Of a stretch of 7,961 nucleotides of DNA, positions 1-6,814 are shown piece by piece. The notes below the pieces were generated by a model. The model worked only from the letters and a program-made list of their open reading frames with translations, had not been told where the DNA came from and ran no database searches. This stretch comes from Hydrogenophaga sp. (lineage in GTDB: Bacteria; Pseudomonadota; Gammaproteobacteria; Burkholderiales; Burkholderiaceae_C), in the NCBI GenBank assembly GCA_025458415.1, contig JALOSN010000032.1:1-7961 (forward strand), written 5' to 3'. Every line of letters starts with the position of its first letter. The first letter of the stretch is position 1. The translations under genes and the position numbers were made by a program.

Positions 1-77
1 TGGTGGCGATAGGTGGACTTGAACCACCGACATCAGCATTATGAATGCTGCGCTCTAACCAACTGAGCTATATCGCC
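1..77 (-). tRNA. tRNA-Met (CAT), elongator type, CCA encoded
   Basis: The reverse complement folds as a complete 77-nt tRNA. The acceptor stem pairs GGCGATA with TATCGCC, followed by an encoded CCA at plus positions 1-3. The D-arm has AGCTCAGTTGGTTAGAGC. The anticodon stem CAGCA/TGCTG closes the loop TTCATAA with anticodon CAT, and the T-arm loop reads TTCAAGT. The first acceptor pair is a normal G-C rather than the C/A mismatch of bacterial initiator tRNA, so this is an elongator. A CAT anticodon is also used by the lysidine-modified tRNA-Ile; the overall sequence fits elongator Met better, but this rests on recall of related tRNAs. The gene touches the window edge, but the mature tRNA appears complete. 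Confidence 0.93.
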
Positions 78-88
78 GAAAGACGCAA

Positions 89-118
89 ATTATAGCCAGA
101 ATTTTTGCCGCTCAACAA
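89..118 (-). promoter_or_regulatory. Probable promoter of the tRNA-Met gene
   Basis: On the minus strand a perfect -10 hexamer TATAAT lies at plus 89-94, 11 nt upstream of the tRNA 5' end at 77. Upstream of it are two possible -35 elements: TTGTTG (113-118, 18-bp spacer) or TTGAGC (110-115, 15-bp spacer). Transcription would start at about position 80, leaving a very short 5' leader, as is usual for tRNA genes. The AT-rich stretch stands out from the GC-rich surroundings. Confidence 0.7.
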
Positions 119-175
119 GCCGACGCGACCCGCCTGATGGGGGTTCCATGCCGCCGCGCGTCCTGCCGAGCGGGC

Positions 176-964
176 TCACTGGTGCCTGAACACCGCCGCC
201 CGTTTGTTCACAAAAGCGTCCATGCCTTCCTTCTGGTCTTCTGTGGCGAACAGCGCATGGAACAGCCGACGCTCGAACATCACGCCGTCGGCCAGCGTGC
301 CTTCGTAGGCGCGATTCACGCACTCCTTGGCGGCCATCACGGCGATCTGCGAGTACTGGCAGATCTGCAGCGCCGCGCCCAGGGTCTCGTCCATCAGCTT
401 GTCCAGCGGCACCACCCGGCTGACCAGACCGGCGCGCTCGGCCTCGGCGGCGTCCATCATGCGGCCGGTCAGCGCCAGGTCCATGGCCTTGGCCTTGCCG
501 ACGGCCCGCGGCAGGCGCTGGGTACCGCCGGCGCCCGGGATGATGCCCAGCTTGATCTCGGGCTGGCCGAACCTGGCGTTGTCGGCGGCGATGATGAAGT
601 CGCACATCATGGCCAGTTCGCAGCCACCGCCCAGGGCGAAGCCGCTGACGGCCGCAATGATGGGCTTGCGGATGCTGCGGATGGTTTCCCAGTTGCGGGT
701 GATGTAGTCGCCCTTGTAGACATCGGCAAAGCTGTAGGTGGCCATGGCACCGATGTCGGCGCCGGCGGCAAACGCCTTCTCGCTGCCGGTGATGACCATG
801 CAGCCGATGTTGTCGTCGGCGTCGAAGCCCTTGAGCGCGGCCCCCAGTTCGTTCATCAGCTGGTCGTTGAGGGCGTTGAGCGCCTTGGGCCGGTTGAGGG
901 TGATGATGCCGACGCGGCCTTCGGTGCGCACCTGGATCAGTTCGGGGGAGGATGTCTCGCTCAT
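176..964 (-). CDS. paaF: Enoyl-CoA hydratase, PaaF-like (crotonase family)
   Basis: A 262-residue cytoplasmic crotonase-fold enzyme of the usual family length. The oxyanion-hole segments are AFAAGADI (64-71) and ALGGGCELAM (110-119). Both catalytic glutamates of true hydratases are present, E116 (GGGCE) and E136 (GQPE), 20 residues apart as in E144/E164 of rat crotonase, followed by LGIIPGAGGTQRLPR (139-153). The ATG at 964 has an AGGA ribosome site 6 nt upstream (plus 971-974). In phenylacetate breakdown PaaF hydrates 2,3-didehydroadipyl-CoA. That role is inferred from divergence with paaG: the sequence alone would equally fit a general short-chain enoyl-CoA hydratase of fatty-acid or branched-chain amino-acid oxidation, and the LiuR-like palindrome upstream leaves that option open. 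Hydratase activity is very likely; the paaF symbol is moderately supported. Confidence 0.9.
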   Translation of the reverse strand: MSETSSPELIQVRTEGRVGIITLNRPKALNALNDQLMNELGAALKGFDADDNIGCMVITGSEKAFAAGADIGAMATYSFADVYKGDYITRNWETIRSIRKPIIAAVSGFALGGGCELAMMCDFIIAADNARFGQPEIKLGIIPGAGGTQRLPRAVGKAKAMDLALTGRMMDAAEAERAGLVSRVVPLDKLMDETLGAALQICQYSQIAVMAAKECVNRAYEGTLADGVMFERRLFHALFATEDQKEGMDAFVNKRAAVFRHQ

Positions 965-991
965 GGTGTGTCCTGCGTGGAAGGGGGTGAA

Positions 992-1007
992 TTGACGTAC
1001 ACGTCAA
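992..1007. promoter_or_regulatory. Perfect 16-bp palindrome, candidate MerR-family (LiuR-like) operator
   Basis: The arms TTGACGT and ACGTCAA are perfectly complementary around a 2-bp centre (AC). The site lies 27 bp upstream of the hydratase start codon and touches its likely -10 element. From memory, LiuR, a MerR-family regulator of branched-chain amino-acid and acyl-CoA catabolism in proteobacteria, binds ACGT-centred palindromes of this form. The symmetry is seen directly; the assignment of the regulator is inference. Confidence 0.55.
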
Positions 1008-1012
1008 CTATA
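1007..1012 (-). promoter_or_regulatory. Possible -10 element of the enoyl-CoA hydratase gene
   Basis: The minus strand reads TATAGT here, matching 5 of 6 consensus -10 bases. The region 17-18 bp upstream is GC-rich and has only a poor -35 (TGGGCG), so the promoter may be weak or need an activator. Transcription would begin near position 1000, inside the palindrome at 992-1007. Confidence 0.35.
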
Positions 1013-1055
1013 GCCGTTGCGGTGCGGCCCGCCCAGAACCGGTACCGAGGGAAAA

Positions 1056-1083
1056 CATTAACCGACCCATCGGTCGGTTAATG
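1056..1083. promoter_or_regulatory. Perfect 28-bp palindrome, candidate PaaR (TetR-family) operator
   Basis: Arms CATTAACCGACC and GGTCGGTTAATG, 12 bp each, are perfectly complementary around a 4-bp centre (CATC). The ACCGAC...GTCGGT core resembles operators of TetR-family phenylacetate regulators (PaaR) in Burkholderiales, as I recall them. It ends 64 bp before the paaG start codon and overlaps the presumed core promoter of paaGIK, which suits repression relieved by phenylacetyl-CoA. No regulator gene is in the window, so the identity of the protein is inferred. Confidence 0.65.
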
Positions 1084-1090
1084 GTAAATT
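1062..1090 (+). promoter_or_regulatory. Possible core promoter of paaGIK
   Basis: A TAAATT hexamer at 1085-1090 (4 of 6 -10 bases) follows the palindrome. A weak -35 candidate, CCGACC (1062-1067), is 17 bp upstream and lies inside the left palindrome arm. A start near 1097 would give a leader of about 50 nt. The hexamers are poor matches, so the exact placement is uncertain, but promoter and operator would overlap in any arrangement. Confidence 0.35.
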
Positions 1091-1147
1091 GCAGGGATTC
1101 CCCGAACACAGGTGCCGCATGTCGATGGCCCGAGGAGACGATTGCCC

Positions 1148-1954
1148 ATGAACGCACCCACAGCGGGTCCCACCGTTCTCTACGAAGAACGTGGCGCCGT
1201 AGCCCTGGTCACCCTGAACCGCCCCGAGGCGCTCAACAGTTTCACGCGGCAGATGCACCGCGACCTCTGGGCCGCGCTCGACCGTGCCGAGGCCAACCCG
1301 GTGATCCGGGCCCTGGTCATCACCGGTGCCGGCCGCGGTTTCTGTGCCGGCGCCGATCTGGCCGAATTCGACTTCGAACCCGGCCCCGACCTGGTCGAGC
1401 GCGCCGACCCGGGTCCGGTCATCGACCAGGCTTTCAACCCGACCGCGCGTCGCATCCAGTCGTTGCGCTTCCCGGTCATTGCTGCCGTCAACGGCGTGGC
1501 GGCCGGTGCCGGTGCCTCGCTGGCCATGACCTGCGACATCGCGATTGCCGCGCCCGGCGCCAGTTTCATCCAGGCGTTCAGCAAGATCGGACTGATTCCG
1601 GACGCCGGTGGCAGCTGGTTTCTGGTTGAGCGTCTGGGTCTGGCACGCGCCATGGCGCTGGCCATGACCGGCGACAAGCTGCCGGCCCAGCAGGCCAAAG
1701 ACTGGGGCATGATCTGGGATGTGGCCGACGATCCGCTGGCCACCGCGCTGGCCATGGCCGACAAGCTGGCCGTGATGCCCACCCAGGCCCTGGTGGCCAC
1801 GCGCGCGCTGCTGCGCGATGCCGGCAAGCGCTCGCTCAACGAGCAACTGGACGCCGAGCGCGACACCCAGTCGGCCCTTGGCCGCACACACGACTATATC
1901 GAGGGTGTGATGGCTTTCCGCCAGAAGCGCCCGGCGCAGTTCAAAGGGGCATGA
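1148..1954 (+). CDS. paaG: 2-(1,2-epoxy-1,2-dihydrophenyl)acetyl-CoA isomerase PaaG
   Basis: A 268-residue crotonase-fold isomerase. In the phenylacetate pathway PaaG converts the ring-1,2-epoxide of phenylacetyl-CoA to its oxepin and also shifts a double bond in a later intermediate. Seen in the sequence: FCAGADLAEF (65-74), the oxyanion loop VAAGAGASLAM (117-127), and FSKIGLIPDAGGSWFL (144-159). D152 is the expected catalytic acid, and the two hydratase glutamates are absent from the usual places, which separates it from the neighbouring hydratase. The reading frame is open from an ATG at 1112, but the ATG at 1148 is chosen because GAGGAG (1132-1137) lies 10 nt upstream and the protein then starts in family style (MNAPTAG). 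It is the first gene of paaG-paaI-paaK. Its stop codon lies within or next to the paaI start, so translation is probably coupled. Confidence 0.92.
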   Translation: MNAPTAGPTVLYEERGAVALVTLNRPEALNSFTRQMHRDLWAALDRAEANPVIRALVITGAGRGFCAGADLAEFDFEPGPDLVERADPGPVIDQAFNPTARRIQSLRFPVIAAVNGVAAGAGASLAMTCDIAIAAPGASFIQAFSKIGLIPDAGGSWFLVERLGLARAMALAMTGDKLPAQQAKDWGMIWDVADDPLATALAMADKLAVMPTQALVATRALLRDAGKRSLNEQLDAERDTQSALGRTHDYIEGVMAFRQKRPAQFKGA

Positions 1955-1956
1955 GG

Positions 1957-2393
1957 ATGACCCCAGAACAACGCGCGACCCGGGTCGGCGAGGCCATGTT
2001 TGCCGCCGACGTGGCGGCCCGCGAGACCATGGGCATCGAGATCGTGAGTGTGACGCCCGGGCGCGCCGTGCTGCGCATGGCGGTCAAAGCCCTGCACCTC
2101 AACGGTCACAAGATTTGCCACGGTGGCTTCATCTTCACGCTGGCGGACACCACGTTTGCCTACGCCTGCAACAGCTACAACCGCAACGCGGTGGCGGCTG
2201 GCTGCAGCATCGAATTTCTCAAGCCGGGCCTCGAAGGCGATGTGCTGACCTGCGAAGGCCAGGAGCAGGTGCTGCAAGGACGGCACGGCATCTACGACAT
2301 GAAGGTCAGCAACCAGAAGGGCGAGGTGGTGGCCATGTTCCGCGGCAAAAGCGCAGTGATTCCCGGCAGCATCTTTCCCGAGGAGGAGGGCGC

Positions 2394-2397
<4 letters not shown>
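1957..2397 (+). CDS. paaI: Phenylacetate-pathway acyl-CoA thioesterase PaaI
   Basis: A hotdog-fold thioesterase of 146 residues (148 if started at the overlapping ATG at 1951). The signature runs NGHKICHGGFIFTLADTTFA followed by YACNSYN. Counted from the 1957 start, H55-G56-G57 and D64 correspond to the HGG and catalytic Asp of E. coli PaaI, and N49 precedes them. In the pathway it hydrolyses ring-hydroxylated phenylacetyl-CoA and related dead-end thioesters, freeing CoA. The start at 1957 is preferred because AAGGGG (1944-1949) sits 7 nt upstream, whereas for 1951 it is only 1 nt away; MTPEQ also looks like a family N-terminus. The 1951 start would overlap the paaG stop as ATGA. The 3' end overlaps the paaK start by 4 bp. 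Confidence 0.92.
2381..2390 (+). promoter_or_regulatory. Strong ribosome binding site for paaK
   Basis: AGGAGGAGGG lies 3 nt or more before the paaK ATG at 2394, depending on which repeat pairs with 16S rRNA. It is embedded in the last paaI codons (Glu-Glu-Glu-Gly). It fixes the start of paaK, although the frame is open much further upstream inside paaI. Confidence 0.75.
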
Positions 2398-3689
<1,292 letters not shown>

Positions 3690-3690
3690 A

Positions 3691-3707
3691 ACACCCGTCC
3701 CGGGTGT
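3691..3707. terminator. Short hairpin between convergent paaK and M61 genes
   Basis: Perfect 7-bp arms ACACCCG and CGGGTGT enclose a 3-nt loop (TCC) in the 28-bp gap between the two stop codons. The position suits a bidirectional transcription end for both operons. Neither side carries a T-tract, so it is not a classical intrinsic terminator; Rho dependence or mRNA 3'-end stabilisation is possible. Confidence 0.4.
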
Positions 3708-3717
3708 GGCAGGGTGA

Positions 3718-5553
3718 TCAGTCCGGGCTGTGTTGCAGCCAGCGGGCAAGCAGGGTGGCGTCCGCCACCGCCAGCCGCACCGTCTGCGTGGCGGCAGGCC
3801 ATTCGATCGGGCAGCGCAGCAGCCGGCGGTCACGCGAGACCAGCGCGGTGACACGCTGGCGGCGTCCGCGCAGCAGCTTGACCTCGTCCAGCTTGCGCAC
3901 GCGCCAGGCTTCGCCCGGTCCGCCCCGACGGGCAGCAGGCAGTTCGATGGCCAGCCATTCGTCGCCTGCCGCCAGACCGGCGGCTTCGCCGGCACCGCCG
4001 CGCAGCACCTGCTTGATCACGATGCCGTCGGTCTCGCTCACGCGCAGGCCCAGCTGCTGGGCCAGCGGTGCGTTGTCGTGGTGTACCTGCAGGCCATGGC
4101 GTTCCAGCAACTGCAGAACCGGCAGATCCTCCGTGCCATGCACCCAGCGGGACAGTTCATCGGCGAAGCTGCGACGGCCCAGTTTTCGCAGCACCCGGTC
4201 CAGGTCGGCCTCGCGCATCGGTCCGCCATCGGTCCGTTGCCACAACGCGCGCATGACCTCATCCAGGCTGGTGTGACCTTCGGCGCGCAGTGTCAGGTCC
4301 AGGCACAGGGCGACCAGGGCGCCTTTGGTGTAGTAGCTGACCGTGGCGTTGGCGGTGTTCTCGCCCACGCGGTAGTACTTGACCCAGGCGTCGAAGCTGG
4401 CCTGGGCCACGCTCTGCACGTGGCGTCCCGGGGTCTGCAGCACCTGGTTGATGGTCTTGGACATCAGGCGCAGGTAGGCCGTGTCGTCGATCAGACCGGC
4501 GCGCCGCAGCATCAGGTCGTCGTAATAGCTGGTGAAGCCCTCGAAGAACCAGAGCAGTTCGGTGTAGTTCTCGCGGTCGTAGTCGTGGTGCCGGAACTCG
4601 GCCGGGCGCAGGCGCTTGACGTTCCAGGTGTGGAAGTATTCGTGGCTGATCAGACCCAGCAAGGTGGTGTAGCCCTCGCTCGGCTTGCCGTTCCCCGCTT
4701 TGCCGTTGTCGGCCGGCGCCGGCTCGGTGACCACGGCGGGCAGGTCGGTCCGGGCACAGATCAGGGCGGTCGATTGCCGGTGCTCCAGGCCTCCATAGCC
4801 TTCGGCGCTGGCATGCAGCATGAACACGTAGCGGTCGAACGGGGGCGGTCCGTCGCCATGCCAGAAGCGGATCTGTTGCTCACAGATGCGTCGGGTGTCC
4901 TCCACCAGCCGCTCACCGTCGAACCAGTCGCCAGCGCCGCTGACCACGAAGCGGTGAGGTACGCCGCCCGCTTCGAAATCGGCGCTCCAAAAGGGGCCGA
5001 GCTCGAACGGGCTGTCGGCCAGTTCGTCATAGTCGGTCGCCTGGTAGCTGCCGAAACCGGTCGAGTCGGTTTCCAGGGGCGCCAGGGCGGTGGCCACCTG
5101 CCAGTCGGTGGGCAGGCGCTCAGCGCCGATGTGCAGTTCGTGCCGGAGCGCCTCGAGGCCTTCGGCGCGCAGGCACACGCTGGTCGGGTTGAAGAACCCG
5201 CGCGTGCTGTCCAGAAAGGCCGTGCGCACCGACGCATCGAATGCATAGACCTCGTAGTGGAGCACCAGCGGATGCGCGGGGTCGGCCCGGACCTGCCAGC
5301 GGTGCTTGTCCAGCTGTGACAGAGACAGCTGGCGACCATCCTGCGAGGCGACCAGGTGCTGCAGATGCTGGGAAAACTCGCGCACCATGTAGCTGCCGGG
5401 AATCCAGACCGGCAGGCTCAGCACCTGGCGTTCGCCGGGACGCGGCAGTTCCAGGGTCACGCCCAGCAGGTGCGCATGGGGGTCAAGGACGGACACGCGG
5501 TAGCGAACCGCCTGTTCTGGGGCGGGAGCGCGGCGGGGGCGTGCTGTGGTCAT
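3718..5553 (-). CDS. M61-family metallopeptidase (glycyl aminopeptidase-like) with PDZ domain
   Basis: A 611-residue zinc peptidase related to Sphingomonas glycyl aminopeptidase. The N-terminal beta domain of the family includes LPVWIPGSYMVREFSQHL (47-64). The GYGGLEHRQST motif (252-262) precedes the zinc site HEYFH (304-308) in LISHEYFHTWNVKRLRP, and E338 in FFEGFTSYYDD is the likely third zinc ligand. YYTKGALVALCLDL (407-420) follows. A PDZ-like domain occupies about 500-580 (DGIVIKQVLRGGAGEAAGLAAGDEW). No signal peptide or membrane segment is visible, suggesting a cytoplasmic enzyme; family members release N-terminal Gly or Ala. The loop at 276-293 is short, hydrophilic and Gly/Asn/Lys-rich just before the active site. 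The start ATG at 5553 has no clear Shine-Dalgarno and lies 27 bp after the DUF3429 stop, so it may rely on translational coupling. Substrate and physiological role are unknown. Confidence 0.93.
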   Translation of the reverse strand: MTTARPRRAPAPEQAVRYRVSVLDPHAHLLGVTLELPRPGERQVLSLPVWIPGSYMVREFSQHLQHLVASQDGRQLSLSQLDKHRWQVRADPAHPLVLHYEVYAFDASVRTAFLDSTRGFFNPTSVCLRAEGLEALRHELHIGAERLPTDWQVATALAPLETDSTGFGSYQATDYDELADSPFELGPFWSADFEAGGVPHRFVVSGAGDWFDGERLVEDTRRICEQQIRFWHGDGPPPFDRYVFMLHASAEGYGGLEHRQSTALICARTDLPAVVTEPAPADNGKAGNGKPSEGYTTLLGLISHEYFHTWNVKRLRPAEFRHHDYDRENYTELLWFFEGFTSYYDDLMLRRAGLIDDTAYLRLMSKTINQVLQTPGRHVQSVAQASFDAWVKYYRVGENTANATVSYYTKGALVALCLDLTLRAEGHTSLDEVMRALWQRTDGGPMREADLDRVLRKLGRRSFADELSRWVHGTEDLPVLQLLERHGLQVHHDNAPLAQQLGLRVSETDGIVIKQVLRGGAGEAAGLAAGDEWLAIELPAARRGGPGEAWRVRKLDEVKLLRGRRQRVTALVSRDRRLLRCPIEWPAATQTVRLAVADATLLARWLQHSPD

Positions 5554-5580
5554 GGCAATGGCAGTGGACCCGGTGCAGGG

Positions 5581-6051
5581 TCAGATGGCAGCGGCACCGA
5601 CGAAGCAGCTCAGTGCCGCAACCGCTGACAGGTGAAAACGCAGGGTGAGCCAGTCGGCCAGCCCGGCATGCCGGTACAGGCGTCGGTCGACAAGGTAGCA
5701 CAGCACCAGCATGAAGCCGAGCCAGGCCAGGCCGGCGTAGGCCGGCATCAACAAACCGGGCCAGGCGAGCAGCGAGGGCATGACGCCCCAGATGAAGTGT
5801 CGGCGCAGCGCGTGTCGGGCGGTGTTGGCGCCGTCGTGTCCGGCCTGCCAGGCCAGCCCCCAGTGGATGCCACCGAGAAAGGACACGATCAGCGCTGCGT
5901 AGCCGGCCAGAGCGATCGACACCCAGGCCTGCAGCTGCGGTTCGACCAGCCACAGCAGCAGGGCCAGCAGCACGAAGGGAATCAGTCCGGCATAGCCCAG
6001 GGTGTGCACCAGGGCTCGGTCGTTGGCGTCGTGCAGCGGCGTCAGGCTCAT
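5581..6051 (-). CDS. DUF3429 multi-pass inner-membrane protein
   Basis: A 156-residue hydrophobic protein with about five predicted membrane segments (roughly 17-36, 43-64, 86-103, 105-122 and 135-155). The motif YAALIVSFLGGIHWGLA (51-67) and the N-terminal LGYAGLIPFVLLALL (18-32) are the hallmark of DUF3429, the family that also contains eukaryotic TMEM69. No enzymatic residues are evident and no function is known to me. Its ATG overlaps the dsbC stop codon by 4 bp (ATGA) and no good ribosome site is present, so translation is likely coupled to dsbC. It lies between a periplasmic disulfide isomerase and a cytosolic peptidase, which does not by itself reveal a role. Confidence 0.88.
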   Translation of the reverse strand: MSLTPLHDANDRALVHTLGYAGLIPFVLLALLLWLVEPQLQAWVSIALAGYAALIVSFLGGIHWGLAWQAGHDGANTARHALRRHFIWGVMPSLLAWPGLLMPAYAGLAWLGFMLVLCYLVDRRLYRHAGLADWLTLRFHLSAVAALSCFVGAAAI

Positions 6052-6761
6052 GGTCTGGCTTCGGCCAGCTTGCGGGCGACCTGATCGACACCGACAGCGC
6101 CCGCCAGCCGTGAGCCATCAACGAAGAAGCTGGCCGGTGTGCCGTTGATGCGCTGCTGGCGGCCAAAGGCCACATTGCGGTCGATGGCCCCGGTCTCGCA
6201 ACTGGCCGCGGCCGGGGTCACGTTGTTGAGCATCCAGTCGAGGTAGGCCTTTTCCTTGTCCTTGGCACACCAGATGTGGCGCGACTTGGCAATGGAGTCG
6301 GGGCCGAGGATGGGATAGAGGAAGACGTGTACCGTGACGTCGTTGATCTTGAGCAGGTCGCGCTCAAAGCGCTTGCAGAAGCCGCAGTTGGGGTCGCTGA
6401 ACAGGGCCATCTGCCGCTTGCCGTTGCCACGCACGATGGTGAAGGCGTCCTTCAGCGGAAGGTCCTTGAAGTCCACCGCCGTGAGCTTTTGCAGCCGCTG
6501 CTCGGTCAGGTCGACGCGGGCACGGACGTCGATCAGCGAACCCTGGATGAGGTAGTTGCCCTGGGCGTCGGTATAGAAAATGTCGGTCTGGTTGACGCGC
6601 ACCTCATACAGGCCCTCGATCGGTGTCTTGCTCACCTCGTCGATGGGCGGCAGGTTGGGCAGGCGTTCGGACAGGTTCTTCCGGATGGCCGCTTCCTGGG
6701 CCAGAACACCCAAGCTCAGGGTGGACAGGAAGATCAGCAGGGCGATTCGCAGGGTTTTCAT
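6048..6761 (-). CDS. dsbC: Thiol:disulfide interchange protein DsbC
   Basis: A 237-residue periplasmic disulfide isomerase. It begins with a signal peptide, MKTLRIALLIFLSTLSLGVLA, with likely cleavage after A21 before QEA. The N-terminal dimerisation domain spans about 22-85. The thioredoxin-fold domain carries FSDPNCGFCKRFE (121-133) with active-site C126 and C129, and the cis-proline loop GTPASFF (207-213). C165 and C188 probably form the second, structural disulfide seen in E. coli DsbC. It shuffles wrong disulfides in exported proteins and is normally kept reduced by DsbD, which is not in the window. The ATG at 6761 is preferred over an in-frame ATG at 6770, because GGA lies 8 nt upstream and the n-region then starts directly with Met-Lys. 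It follows the hydroxylase gene by about 53 bp and overlaps DUF3429 by 4 bp. Confidence 0.93.
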   Translation of the reverse strand: MKTLRIALLIFLSTLSLGVLAQEAAIRKNLSERLPNLPPIDEVSKTPIEGLYEVRVNQTDIFYTDAQGNYLIQGSLIDVRARVDLTEQRLQKLTAVDFKDLPLKDAFTIVRGNGKRQMALFSDPNCGFCKRFERDLLKINDVTVHVFLYPILGPDSIAKSRHIWCAKDKEKAYLDWMLNNVTPAAASCETGAIDRNVAFGRQQRINGTPASFFVDGSRLAGAVGVDQVARKLAEARP

Positions 6762-6814
6762 GAAGGCCATCCGGTGAGGGAATACAGGGGGAAAAGGGTG
6801 CCAGAAGAGCTAGT

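Noticed and set aside
1..77. tRNA 3' end as a possible integration site for a mobile element
   Set aside because: tRNA genes often serve as attachment sites, but no integrase, direct repeat or shift in composition is visible on the window side, and the other side is not shown.
171..180. GAGC/GCTC inverted repeat at the end of the hydratase gene as a terminator
   Set aside because: It has only 4-bp arms with a 2-nt loop and no T-tract; it cannot form a stable terminator hairpin.
137..1081. 314-codon plus-strand frame opposite the enoyl-CoA hydratase
   Set aside because: It is antisense to a complete crotonase gene, has no domain signature, and runs through the divergent promoter palindrome.
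1094..1102. Small palindrome GGGA-T-TCCC downstream of the paaG promoter
   Set aside because: Four-base arms are too short to distinguish from chance in GC-rich DNA.
1058..1891. 277-codon minus-strand frame opposite paaG
   Set aside because: It is a complement-strand shadow of paaG with biased Gly/His/Gln composition and no start signal.
3730..5319. 529-codon open frame on the plus strand opposite the M61 gene
   Set aside because: It is a shadow of the M61 coding sequence, low in recognisable motifs and rich in Gln/Gly/Val/Ala; no plausible promoter or ribosome site was seen.
6771..6814. Possible separate promoter for dsbC in the gap after the hydroxylase gene
   Set aside because: A TGTATTC-like stretch exists on the minus strand, but no acceptable -35 partner was found, so I did not call a promoter.
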